A stretch of DNA of 64,000 nt, from positions 1,674,001 to 1,738,000 of the forward strand of contig JAEUWY010000001.1 of the NCBI GenBank assembly GCA_022059125.1. Direction: 5' to 3'. Source of the DNA: Corynespora cassiicola. Its lineage: Eukaryota; Ascomycota; Dothideomycetes; Pleosporales; Corynesporascaceae. Each line of letters opens with the position of its first letter. Within the stretch, counting starts at the first letter, position 1. Position numbers and translations under genes: made by a program. Of the stretch, positions 1 to 9,907 are shown piece by piece. The notes beneath the pieces are model-generated. The model worked only from the letters and a program-made list of their open reading frames with translations. It was not told where the DNA came from and searched no databases.

Positions 1-262
1 AAAGGGCTGGGTTAAGTCGTTTTTGATCGCGCTTCTCGTATTTGTCGCCGTGATTGCCATCGCCTTCATTGTCGTCAAAATCACCACACGCCGCCGCCGT
101 CAACGAGAAATGGCCAATAGACGCCTCGACGTCGAGAACGGCCCTCACGTTATCCGTGGGGGTGCTGAACGCCACTACACTCAACCCATGGTAGAGCAGC
201 CCACAGTAGATCAAACCACAGTACATCAGTCCAAGGTAGGTCAGCCCAAGGTAGAGGGCTAG
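1..262 (+). CDS. 3' end of a single-pass membrane protein (partial)
   Basis: The reading frame is already open at the left edge (phase from base 2) and stops at 260-262, so this is the C-terminal end of a longer gene. It encodes one hydrophobic helix (about residues 8-25 of the visible part, rich in V, I, A and F), then a basic stop-transfer stretch TTRRRRQRE and a hydrophilic tail. Positive charges after the helix suggest a cytoplasmic tail. The last 25 residues are an imperfect five-residue repeat of the V-x-Q-x-x type, encoded by five 15-bp units. Such a layout is common in fungal cell-wall sensors and Ser/Thr-rich membrane proteins, but the defining ectodomain lies outside the window, so I name no family. 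Confidence 0.7.
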   Translation, partial: KGWVKSFLIALLVFVAVIAIAFIVVKITTRRRRQREMANRRLDVENGPHVIRGGAERHYTQPMVEQPTVDQTTVHQSKVGQPKVEG

Positions 263-670
263 TGCGTGGCGAGTTATTTTTGGTGGGCGTTTAGTCAGCG
301 TTTAGGGCTGATAGAGCGGTAGGAGTGCAGGCGTTTTCTCGCCAGGGATTACTGGTTATTCTAATTCTTTTCCGCATCACGGCGAGGGCCGGGGCCTTGG
401 GATAGTTGGAATGCAGCCCAGGCGTCTGCAGGACCCCTGGCCTCTTCTTTCGATCAACAACAAATTAATTCAATGAAACTGCATTTTAACTTCAACTATC
501 GACATGCGTGACAAATATTAACCGGTATCCCATTCTATACAACCTCAATGGTTACACTATCTGTACAAGGTATTTACATCTTCTCCTTTAAACATACACT
601 GCCCATCATCAATTACATATAAGAAATTCCTCTTACATATAATAATCCAACGCTAAACGTACAAAGCCCG
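263..670. other. intergenic 3' region between convergent genes
   Basis: This stretch lies between the stop of the partial membrane gene and the stop of the PPR gene, which converge. The right half (about 460-665) is AT-rich with ATATAAG-type tracts that could serve as polyadenylation signals for both. I see no coding potential or RNA gene. Confidence 0.5.
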
Positions 671-3600
671 CTACCTGAGCAGATACCTCTGCTGAAGCGG
701 ATCCCCCGTCCTGGGCATCGTTTCAATAGCCCTCACTGTGTTCGGCGCAAGCTTCTCCAAAACCTCTCGCAACCATCCACCAAGCTCAGGGTGATATCCG
801 ATGCCGGTCATCTCATCACGCTTGACCTGCGCCATAGCCGCGGCCAAAACGACATACGTCTTGTAATGCGGGAGCCGGGAGTCCCGCTTGATCTGCCAGT
901 GGCGAAGCTCCATCCATTGGTAATAGGCCAGATCCCAGCGACGGTAATACGACTTCAGCTCACGCCATCCAGGAAAGTGCGGAGTGAGGTAGGTTTCGCA
1001 GATTGTAAAGGCATCAATGAGGTGGCCACGGAAGGCAAGGCCTCTGATGTATTCGTTCCATGTGTGGTTGGCGAGAGTGAAACCGTTGGTGAAAAGGTCA
1101 TTTACCATTTGGTGAGCTTGGCGCAGAGGCTCAGGACCTTGCTGAGCTAGCAGACTACGCATGTAGATGCGGGCAGCTGGCTGCAGGACATGTCGACGGG
1201 TTCGCGCAATCGGTGCCGAATCATGCTTCTGTCTCACCTCAGGGTCGACCAGGGAACTGTGCAGTTGCGTTGGTGGGGGCGGGTTCATGATTTGGTTGAG
1301 GGTCTTGGTGAACCGCTCGGCCTGTGTCCGGATGTATTCATAACACTTTGCGACCTCCGCATGCTCGCCTGCCTTGTAATGTGCCTTCATGATGGATACC
1401 ATCAGAGTCAAAGGTGCGTCGTAATGGCCTTGTTCTGCCCTGTGTTTGTTTGCCATCTCGAACATTTCCTGGCAGATTTTATATGAGCCTCGAGCGGTGT
1501 ATAGCATGATAATAAGGCTGAAGTAACTTTGAGGGACGGTGCTCAATTCATCAGCGTCGACATAAGTTTCTTTTCGGGGTTGGCGATGGGCCAGTTCCTT
1601 GCCAAAGTCTGCCAAAATACTCTTCCGTAGTCTCTGTTCCGCCTGCTCGAGGCGCTGGCGCGGGTCATCCAGTCTCTCTGGCGAATCCTTCAGCTCCCGC
1701 AGCTCTCGGAGACCTTCAACGAGAATAGACACTCTTCGCGAGTCCGGCGTTTGGGGTATTTTGCGCATTATCATCCTTTCATAGGCCTGCTCTGCTTCTT
1801 TGAAGGACCTCTCCCTCAAAAACCCAGTGATGACTAGCACGTAATGAAAAGCGTGAGGTCGCACATCGTATTGGAGCATTACTCTACGCAAAATCTTCCA
1901 GGCTGCATTCGTTTGGTTGGCTTCGATGAGCCCACGCATCAGAGCCCCAAAGGTCCATTCGTCGAGAGGAATGTTGTTTTCAATCATTTCCTTGTAGGCC
2001 TCGCGAGCTGAATGGAGATCGCCCCTGAAGCCAAACTCAAGGATAAGCATGTTCCATGTTTTCGTGAGCGAGCCGTCGAGTGTGCCGTCGCGCCAGCTTC
2101 GCAGCATGCCCTTAGCCACGGCAGTGGCTCCCTCCAGGTCGCCTGCAGCCACGAAAGCCCGTACGTATCCATATTGTGCAATTTCTCGTTTATCTATGCG
2201 AATGCCCAGATCTTTGGCCTTGGTGAATAGTGCCTCGTAGGCCTCGATATCGCCTCTGGATGCACAAAGGTCAAGCATCGGCTGAAATGTATACTCGTCG
2301 GGCTGCACGCCAGACTCTAGAGTATTGTTGAAGCACTCGAGGGCTCCATCGAGATCGTCGATCCTGGTATAGGCAAGAATCATAATGTTCCAGCAGGCAA
2401 CATCAGGGATAGCCCCAAACTCATCGGATATGCGCCGGAACTGCTTTGCAGCGCCAGCAACGTCTTTCCGCCGAGCATAGGCATATGGGAGCCATGAGAG
2501 GACGTGGAGATCCACTTGATGAGGCCAAGATGAATAGAGCTCGTCAAAGTATCGATGGACGCAGTCAACATCGCCCAGCTCGGCGTAGTACTGAACCAAA
2601 GGCTTCACGATTTCAAAGAGTCGAGTTTTGGTTGGGTAAAAATCCCGCCAATCCTTGACCACAGTTTCGATGCGTTGCGTGGCCCTGTGGCGCTTATATT
2701 GCCTGATCAACCGCGCCATTAGCTTTGTGCTCGGCCGCAAGTTGCGCCAGGGCGCCTCATTGCACCAAGTTCGATACTGTGCGTAGAGCAAGATGAAAGG
2801 CTTCAGCTCGTGAGTGTATTCTTGATGTCTTGGCATCTCCAACATTCGAAGGAGCATAAACTCGTAGATGCGACTTGATGTGAGCCCCAGGCTGTCCAGT
2901 CCATCCAGGAGTTTCCTTAATCTCTCATAGATGGTATCTTCATCTTCGTTAGAGGTTAGTAACCTCATCACGAGCTTAGGCGCGACCCAGGTGGTAAAAA
3001 CTTGCAGCACCTCCTCGTTCTCTTTGGTTGATAAAAGCTCGTTCCTGAACTCATGGACATGTGCAATGAATGACTCCCAGTGATCTCGAAGATACGGCAA
3101 CTTTGAGGCACCCTCCCACACGACAGCTAGAGAATCTCCGTGGTCGCTATAATCGGGATCCCAATTTGCCACTGTAATATTGAGACGATCAGCTTGGCGC
3201 AAAAACGTCTTGAATACGCGGAAAGTGAGATCCCATTGCTCGTCTTGGACGACTCGCTCAAGGATGATATCGGTGCCAATCTCAAGCGTGTCAAACCGAT
3301 GCGCTGCTTCTTCGTGCAGTGTTACCGCAGGCCCGATCATTTTCATGGCAATGTAGGCGGATATGGCCATGCGGTAGGCAGACGCGGGGCGATCTTTTGC
3401 GGGAAGAGCATCGAATATCTGGAGGGTCCGACTCGTATGGACAGCCTCCGCCCGGAGAGAAAGATAGCCAAGTAGATCCAACAACAATGGCGGCGTCCGA
3501 TGGGCGTCCGGGGTAGCCTGATACAGTTGCCAGGCAAGTTCTTGGCGGTCCAGATACTTGTGTCGAAGCAGGTGTTGAAGGGCATTGTCACCGAATTCCC

Positions 3601-3988
3601 CGAGCATCTGCTGCGCGTCCTCTCTTGCCTGTATCTCCTCTAAGCTTTCCACTGTGCTCCTGTCCACCCCGGGTTTCCACGTCGAGTACTGGCGCACCCC
3701 TACTGCCTGCCATGGCTTTCTCCGTGCCTCTTCCACATTGGACCATCGCTGGAGTAGGGCCAGCGTCTTTTCCGGGTAGAGGAAGTCGAGCAGCAGTCCA
3801 TCAGGACGATGACCGTCACCGGTAGCGCGTTCGGGAGGAGCCGCCCACATGACTTGGAGACTCAGGTCGCCAGCACCGTGGTGCCAAAAGGAGGAATGCA
3901 GCATTCGACGACTGCGTAGGCATTGTTTGGGAGCTCGGACGAGCTGCCGTCCGCCGGATTCGAGGCATGTCGAAGCCCGCTCTAGCAT
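671..3988 (-). CDS. cya-5: mitochondrial pentatricopeptide-repeat protein, cya-5-like translation factor
   Basis: Single-exon gene of about 1105 residues. I start it at the ATG at 3988 (MLERAST...); the frame extends a little further upstream but without ATG. The N-terminus is rich in R, S and L and lacks early acidic residues (CLRSRRMLHSSFWHHGA), as expected of a mitochondrial presequence. The middle and C-terminal parts contain tandem helical hairpins of PPR type, for example VACWNIMILAYTRIDDLDGA and TWNMLILEFGFRGDLHSA, with the usual 'W/T-x-N-x-[ML]-I' openings and 'G-[DL]-[LH]-x-[GS]-A' ends. PPR proteins bind single-stranded organellar RNA. The MLER start and overall size resemble Neurospora CYA-5, needed for COX1 mRNA translation. 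The PPR class is secure; the exact ortholog is an inference. It is divergent from SRP68, with a shared 396-bp upstream region. Confidence 0.85.
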   Translation of the reverse strand: MLERASTCLESGGRQLVRAPKQCLRSRRMLHSSFWHHGAGDLSLQVMWAAPPERATGDGHRPDGLLLDFLYPEKTLALLQRWSNVEEARRKPWQAVGVRQYSTWKPGVDRSTVESLEEIQAREDAQQMLGEFGDNALQHLLRHKYLDRQELAWQLYQATPDAHRTPPLLLDLLGYLSLRAEAVHTSRTLQIFDALPAKDRPASAYRMAISAYIAMKMIGPAVTLHEEAAHRFDTLEIGTDIILERVVQDEQWDLTFRVFKTFLRQADRLNITVANWDPDYSDHGDSLAVVWEGASKLPYLRDHWESFIAHVHEFRNELLSTKENEEVLQVFTTWVAPKLVMRLLTSNEDEDTIYERLRKLLDGLDSLGLTSSRIYEFMLLRMLEMPRHQEYTHELKPFILLYAQYRTWCNEAPWRNLRPSTKLMARLIRQYKRHRATQRIETVVKDWRDFYPTKTRLFEIVKPLVQYYAELGDVDCVHRYFDELYSSWPHQVDLHVLSWLPYAYARRKDVAGAAKQFRRISDEFGAIPDVACWNIMILAYTRIDDLDGALECFNNTLESGVQPDEYTFQPMLDLCASRGDIEAYEALFTKAKDLGIRIDKREIAQYGYVRAFVAAGDLEGATAVAKGMLRSWRDGTLDGSLTKTWNMLILEFGFRGDLHSAREAYKEMIENNIPLDEWTFGALMRGLIEANQTNAAWKILRRVMLQYDVRPHAFHYVLVITGFLRERSFKEAEQAYERMIMRKIPQTPDSRRVSILVEGLRELRELKDSPERLDDPRQRLEQAEQRLRKSILADFGKELAHRQPRKETYVDADELSTVPQSYFSLIIMLYTARGSYKICQEMFEMANKHRAEQGHYDAPLTLMVSIMKAHYKAGEHAEVAKCYEYIRTQAERFTKTLNQIMNPPPPTQLHSSLVDPEVRQKHDSAPIARTRRHVLQPAARIYMRSLLAQQGPEPLRQAHQMVNDLFTNGFTLANHTWNEYIRGLAFRGHLIDAFTICETYLTPHFPGWRELKSYYRRWDLAYYQWMELRHWQIKRDSRLPHYKTYVVLAAAMAQVKRDEMTGIGYHPELGGWLREVLEKLAPNTVRAIETMPRTGDPLQQRYLLR

Positions 3989-4384
3989 CACCCTCCGCGT
4001 CAGCGGGCGCAAACGAGGCCACCGCTGGTTACCAGATACAGAGAGAGACTCTTTGCGCTGGCGAGGTCAGCCCTGGTGGCAATGGATTAACAGGTGTTCA
4101 AGGGCGAAGCTCACAGCTTTGCATGCCTCCTGAAGTCTTACAAAAGCGGCAGGAGCGGGTTAATTGACAAGAGAAACAAACTCTGCAGGGTGCAGACGAA
4201 CGGAATGCAGAAATAATGTACAGACGAATGAAACAGGGAGCCTGACGATGACCGAGGAAGATGTCGAAATTTTGGATGCAAAAAGATCGCGAGATCACGA
4301 GAGTCTGGCTCTTGGCGCGCGGCCTCGCCAACGTCAACGACTTGCCCCGCCGCCCACTGCAACCATACCCCCGACGCCGCCGCA
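3989..4384. promoter_or_regulatory. divergent promoter region between the PPR gene and SRP68
   Basis: The start codons of the PPR gene (3988, minus) and SRP68 (4385, plus) face away from each other across 396 bp, so both promoters and 5' UTRs must lie here. I see no clear TATA box. Short frames crossing the region are not convincing. Confidence 0.55.
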
Positions 4385-6344
4385 ATGGACATCACCAAAT
4401 TCTTGGTCGACTCGCGGGAGGCCGCCTTCCTGCTCGGAGACCATGCTACGTACCGCGAGCAGCTGTCACGACGCCTGCGCGTGCTGCGCAAGAAGCTGGG
4501 GCGGGCGACGGCCAAAAACGCAAAATACACGGCCAAGCCCCCCGTGACGGCCCAGGATATCAGCCAGAACATCGAGTATGTCAATTGGAGCGATCTTTAC
4601 GGCGGGAGCTAATCGTGCATGCAGGTTCCTCCACCTCCAGCTGCTCACCTCGGAGCGAGCATGGGCGCATGCAATGGCCATGAAGGCATCACACTCGGAG
4701 GACAATGCCGACAAGAACATCACGGGCTCGACGCGGCAACACATCATATCCCGACTACATAAGGCAGTCAAGAACGCAAGAGAAGTAACGGAGGTGTTGG
4801 CGCAAATCGGAAGCGGGGCCGCCGACAACGACGTGCTCGAAGCCAAGGCATACGTATACGCGCTGGCTGGCGCTGAGGAATTTGAGACTCAGGCCGAGGG
4901 CATCAAGGGGAATGATGCGTCGCCACAGCGGTGGATACCTTGCCTGAAAAATTACTCGGCGGCGAGGGTCATCTACAGCGCCTTGCTAAAGGCCACGAAG
5001 AAGGACCTGTTCAAGGAAGTTCTGGCGGGGACCACGGACCCCAGCATACGCTATGCTGCGTACCAGCATCGTATCCCCCGCACCGTCAGCGTGGATGCCG
5101 TGTCAAAGAAGTTCTTCCCCCAGGACGAAAAGGACCTACTCCAGGCAGTGGAGAAGCTCGACCCATTGGCGCTGAAAGAGGAGGAGCAATCGGCATCGGG
5201 TGCGTATGACGTTGCAGCATCCGTGGCACACATCGCTAACAGTACAACAGATTCGCAGATCACGTGGCGGAACAGGACAGCTAACATTGTAGATGCCGCC
5301 ATCGGCCAGGCACTGGTATCCGTGGAGGCTGCTTCCACCGAACTGACCAAATTCGTTGAGTCGTCGTCGTCTCCCAAAGACCGCGCCAACGCATATGACG
5401 GTGTGCTCATTGCAAGCCAGGACGCGGCCGATGCGACGCGGAGAGCCATTGACGAACTGGAGAAGGAGGGCGTGGACGAAGGCGACGCCCGCATGCAGGA
5501 TCTCCGAGTCACGAGCCTCGCTGTCAACTACGACCTCATTGCGTGGCGGGTTGGCCGAAACAGGGTGCTCGTGGGTGCAGACGATGGTCTAACGTTTCCG
5601 CCGAACCCTCCCCAAAAACCACGACGACCGCGCAAAGATGGAAAGGAATGGACCGAGCGGGAGGAACCGACCGGACGCAAACTGGCGAGACTGCGGGAGC
5701 GTGTGGCACTCTATGACGCCATCTTGCAGAGCATCGACTCTGTCAAGGAGCTGCGCGGTGCGGTTCGTGATGGTGGATTTGTGGCGGAGCTGGACGGCCA
5801 GCGTGCCTACTTCCAGGCGCTCAAGTGCCTCAACCTCTCCCACTCGCACGCATTCCTGTCGGCGCCCAAGCAGGCTCTCGCGCTCTGCAACCGGGCCCTG
5901 TCTCTGTCTGCACAGGCCGTGTCCGCGCCGAAGCCTGCTGCGTCGTCGACGGCACCGAAGCTCGTGGTGTCGGACGAGCAGGCACAGAGGCTGAGGCAGA
6001 GCCTAGAGAACCTCACGTCCCACTACCGGGGGCTGGTTGCGTTGTCACAGCTGTCTGCCAGCTCAGAGACGGCGGCAAAGGCTCAGCTGACGAATGCGGC
6101 GCCGGTGGTGGAGCGGCTCAATGAGTACCCAACGTCGGGGACCGTGGACTTGAAGAACCTGGTCACTTGGCCGCCGAAGCTGAAGCCGGTGCCGGTCAAG
6201 CCGCTCTTCCTCGACGTTGCGTGGAACTACGTCGACTACCCAGGCCGCGCGGCAGCAGAGCCAGAGCCAGAGACGAGGCAGGCGGAGGAGCAGGTGGAAG
6301 AAGCAAAGCCGAAGAAGAAGGGCTGGTTCGGGTTTGGTAGATGA
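4385..6344 (+). CDS. SRP68: signal recognition particle subunit SRP68
   Basis: Two exons, 4385-4575 and 4625-6344, joined over a 49-bp GTATGT..CAG intron, give about 636 residues. The N-terminus MDITKFLVDSREAAFLLGD, the LSRRLRVLRKKLG helix and the motif LLTSERAWAHAM across the splice junction are SRP68 hallmarks (RNA-binding domain that remodels 7S RNA). The middle is helical and the C-terminus ends in a proline-rich then basic tail (KPKKKGWFGFGR); the C-terminal third is where SRP68 contacts SRP72. The product works in the cytosolic SRP that targets secretory ribosomes to the ER. The splice restores the frame exactly at codon 64. Length matches fungal SRP68. It is divergent from the upstream PPR gene. 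Confidence 0.95.
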
Positions 6345-6610
6345 GAAAAGCATGTAGTGCAGGGGTGTTTACGAAACAGTGTCGTGATCCCAGCCGGAAT
6401 ATTGAGCCACACGGGCAATCTCACGGGGGCCGGGTTCCTAGCAGGCGAAGGAAGGGGGAGGGGGGAAGGCAGATGAAAATACCATACCACGGGCGGCCGG
6501 GCGTCGCGAGCCTCGAGGCGCGCCGGCCAGACGCAGCTGTTGATGTCTCTCGCATGGTGCTAAAAGTGTTTTGACGATGGCAGGCGGTCGATTGCGGATG
6601 GGACGGCGGC

Positions 6611-6656
6611 GATTGGCGGCCATGGGGGGCGATTGGCAGCGATTGGCAACGATTGG
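6611..6656 (-). promoter_or_regulatory. 10-bp-phased CCAAT-box array
   Basis: GATTGG (reverse complement CCAATC) starts at 6611, 6631, 6641 and 6651, each within a 10-bp unit GATTGGCRRC; the unit at 6621 has degenerated. The 10-bp step puts every ATTGG on the same helical face. CCAAT boxes are bound by the fungal HAP/CBC complex. Function here is inferred from the motif and its position upstream of areB. Confidence 0.45.
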
Positions 6657-7071
6657 CGCACGGGGCAGCCCGCCGTTTCCTGGGGTGGGGTTAGCGCGTC
6701 GATGATTGTTTGCATGCCCCTGAACATCACCCGGATAGGCGCCAGCTCCCAGAGGCTCTGCGGCGCGCCCAGCAGGTACCAGCGGGCTACCAGCTCCAGC
6801 AGCACCCAGGCGCCAGGGGCAACACGCCGGCGGCGGCACGCGTCGCCGTTGGCCCTCTGCCCTTGGCCGTTGCGCACGCGTGCCTGGAGAGACGGGCCCG
6901 GCGAGAGAAGGCTCGAGGCCAGAGACGGGCAGAGACGGACTTGCAGACACAATGCCATGGGCAAAATGACATGTGGATCGGTGCTACGCATCAAAAAGAG
7001 AGGGGCGCGACTCTGAGGTCATGCAGGACCGCCAAATTAGCACAAATTGCCCAGGAGAGCTTGGTGGTTCG

Positions 7072-7085
7072 CGATAGTGCTATCG
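7072..7085. promoter_or_regulatory. palindromic pair of HGATAR sites upstream of areB
   Basis: The sequence CGATAGTGCTATCG contains two inverted CGATAG sites with a 2-bp spacer. Both match the HGATAR consensus of fungal nitrogen GATA factors (AreA/AreB). Its place in the upstream region of a GATA-factor gene suggests auto- or cross-regulation, which is inference. Confidence 0.4.
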
Positions 7086-7451
7086 TCCCCCTAGCATTGG
7101 CCTCTGCCCCTTAAGCCTTATCCGCCAAACGCGACCAAATGTACCGGGTACCTCATTTCTCTGCCACGGCCCACCTCCCTCGACACACGCCCGCCCTCAA
7201 GGCCCTTTTGCCTCTTGTTCTTGCTGTCGTTTGTCTCTCGTCGCTCTTTACCCCAACGCTCTCTTGGTCCCGCGTCGCTCTTGTTCTTGCACCCGCGTCT
7301 TTTGTGTGCTCGTGCCGTGTGTTTACGCCGTTGCTGCTACCGTTGTTGCTCCCGCCCTTGTCCGAATTCCCTCCACAACCTCCATCACCACCACCTTCAA
7401 CCCCCCGTTTCGACTGTGAGGAGCGCTCCAGGCGTTTCTCCAGCACCCTAA

Positions 7452-9082
7452 TCCACCACGGCTTCCGCTCTGGCTACATCGATCCTCCCCCGGCCCCAGG
7501 CCACCGAGTCGTTCCGCAGACCCTCGATACTGCAGGCCTTTGACCTGCCGGCCTTCAAGACGGCGTCCCCGGCAGTCGACGAGCGAGTGCCCCGGCCGGC
7601 GCTGGGACACGACATATCACGGCCGTCGTCGACGTCGACGGTGGCGTCGTTTTCGCAGCAGCGTCACGGGAGCCATGCGTCCATCCAGCTGCCAGCCTTG
7701 TCGACGCTCGCGTCGGTAGCCTCCAACAGCCCCGCGGCCAACCACGACCTGGCCAGCAGCGAGGCCATTAATGATAATGCCACCAACCACGCCCACACGC
7801 CGCCCAAGCCCCTCTCGCCGCCCCCGAGGTACGTCGAAGCCCTCTGCTGTCCCCCCGCGCGTCGAGTGCAAAGCTGCCGGGTACCTGTCCATGTCGTGAT
7901 GCGCGCAGGTCGGGGCTAGCGCTGTCTGTCCGTAGCGCCTTCTTATCGTAGTCTTGGCACTGCCCACCCGAACTTTTCACCTTCGCCCACTGACCCTCTC
8001 CAGCAAACCCTCCAATGGCCACAGCATGACTTATGCAACTGCCGCGCCCGCGACCTCTGGCGGACAGGCAAACTCGCCGGTGAGTCCCTCCCTCGTGATG
8101 CTCGTGCTGCCCGCCGCCGCACGCCCGTGTCGGTGGTCGCCAAAAATCTTTCCTTATCCTTATCGCATCAATCGATAGCAGCGCAAAACCAGCACGACCA
8201 CGACCCCAACCCCGACCCCGACCACCACCACCACCCGCACCAACGCGATGAGCCTCTGCTGACCCTGCCCAGCCTGTCTGCCAGAACTGCACCACGAGCA
8301 CCACGCCGCTCTGGCGCCGTGACGAGTCCGGCTCCGTGCTCTGCAACGCCTGCGGCCTGTTCCTCAAGCTGCACGGCCGCCCGCGGCCCATCTCGCTCAA
8401 GACCGATGTCATCAAGAGCCGCAACCGCGTCAAGACTGGCGGGCCCGGCAGCCGCAAGAAGGTGCGCTCTCCACTTTACTTTTGTGACCCTCCGTCTGAT
8501 GGTTCCCAGCCCGCCGATGCCAACGGCCTGCCTGCCGCCCACCCTGACGCCGACGGCCAGTTGGGCCTAGCCCAGCACCGTCGAGCGTCGGGCAAAATCT
8601 CGTCTGGCATGTCGGACCGCTCGCAGTCGCCCATCTCGCGCACGGGCACCCCCGGCCTCCAGCACCCGTCTAACATCGCTCCCCAGCACATGTTCGACGG
8701 CGCCCTGCACTCCGACTTCCACTCGCCATCGCTGCCCGGCTTTGCTCTCAGACAGCCCTCGCCTGGCTCTACTTCGTCCGTCAACGGCTCCCACCTCGAG
8801 CCACCGCTGCCCTACGACACCCTCGCCGCCCAAAACACTGCGCTGAAGACGCGCGTGTCTGAGCTCGAGGTCATCAACGAGCTGTTCCGAGGTCGCGTCG
8901 GCGAGCTCGAGTCGAGCGAGCAGGCGGCACGGGAGACGGAGACGCAGCTCCGCGCTGAAGTGGCCGACCTCAAGAGGCGTCTCGACGAGCTCGATGACAG
9001 CCACCGCCACAAAAAGATGCGCCTCAGCGATCTCGTCGACGAGAGCCGCGCCGGTACGCCAGTAAACGCCATGACAGAGTAA
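7452..9082 (+). CDS. areB: GATA-type zinc-finger regulator AreB (ASD-4/NreB family)
   Basis: Readable exons: one ending at 7828 (open back to 7452), 8004-8079, 8273-8461 and about 8510-9082; introns 7829-8003 and 8080-8272 have GT..AG borders and keep the frame. The third exon encodes a class IV zinc finger with CQNC, the 17-residue loop [17 protein letters not shown] and CNAC, followed by the basic tail [18 protein letters not shown]. The last exon carries a coiled coil ([20 protein letters not shown], then a second heptad stretch), the zipper typical of AreB repressors that antagonise AreA in nitrogen metabolism. A 48-nt segment 8462-8509 has GT..AG ends and no stop, so it may be a retained intron. 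No in-frame ATG exists between the stop at 7449 and 7828, so the true first exon must lie upstream or translation starts without AUG. Confidence 0.88.
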
Positions 9083-9907
9083 AATTTGCCACGCCGTTTC
9101 ATTCAACTGCCTCACGAATATATTTATGCACGGGAAAGGGACTGGTTTTTTTTCTTCCATCGTCTGGTCGAGTTTCGGCTGCTTCTTGCTCTCCTCCCGC
9201 CGTGGTCGGTGTTGGAGACTTGGCTTTTCACTCTCTTCACTCCTTGCGAGCAACACTACTTAATTCCCGGCCATCTATGACTTGGAGCACAATCTCAACA
9301 CGCTATGATGCCGACATACCTTGAAGCCTTTTTCAGCTCTGCGTCGACGCTCTCAAAAAAGGCTCACGTCTCTAGACCCACCTTAATGTCTCAATATCTT
9401 CTCAATCGACTGCCCCTTGCGGCCGGTCAGTGTACTCTAATTTCTCACCATTTCCTTTGCTTCTCTTTTCCAGTGCTTGTCAGGAGTTTTTTGAGTCGAA
9501 CTTTGAGGTTCGGATGGACAATCACGCGCGGTTCTTGATGATGATGGGGTGGGCGAGGTTGAGTGGGGATACATGGATGGATACCAAAAGTATTGTTCGG
9601 ATAATTGCCGCAATGGGACACGATGTGCTTGGACTGGCGTTTGCAACAATAACCAAAAACTGTTCGATTCTGTGAGGTGCTACCGCGATACCCCGCCCTG
9701 TTCGTATCCTTCCATGACGGGCGCTCTTTTAGGGAGACTATTGAACCGCCAATCGCAAGATGAGTACGGCTGCTCGAGCCGCACTTCCTGTAAGCCCTTG
9801 GGGGCGGATCTAGGGTATTTTACAAGCGCCCTGCCCCAGATGTAGAACGGGTTCTAAAGTAGTCGTGATTGGTACGTCTACCCTCTTTGATAACTTTCCC
9901 AATAGCG
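9083..9907 (+). other. areB 3' region with a doubtful Cys-rich frame
   Basis: After the areB stop comes a T-rich 3' UTR-like stretch. Within 9305-9845 several short frames could be exons of a small gene; the best is 9549-9845 (98 residues), with cysteine clusters such as YCSDNCRNGTRCAWTGVC. I could not join the frames with convincing splice sites or find a signal peptide, so this is either a decayed or an unrecognised small cysteine-rich protein. It lies just upstream of a secreted esterase. Confidence 0.25.

Larger units (their letters stand above)
6345..7451. other. long upstream region of areB
   Basis: About 1.1 kb separates the SRP68 stop from the first open segment of areB. It is G+C-rich, then pyrimidine-rich on the plus strand from about 7140, as in fungal promoters and 5' leaders. 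It holds the phased CCAAT-type array and the GATA palindrome listed separately. Open frames here (for example one starting with ATG at 7139) have low-complexity composition; I read them as UTR, though a first coding exon of areB may be hidden here. Confidence 0.5.

Noticed and set aside
791..1486. plus-strand frames over the PPR gene
   Set aside because: They lie entirely inside the minus-strand PPR coding region and show no domain.
7139..7543. 134-codon frame starting with ATG just upstream of areB
   Set aside because: Pyrimidine-rich leader translated as a hydrophobic Leu/Pro sequence, in a different frame from areB. It could be a uORF or hide the first exon, but as a separate protein gene it is not convincing.
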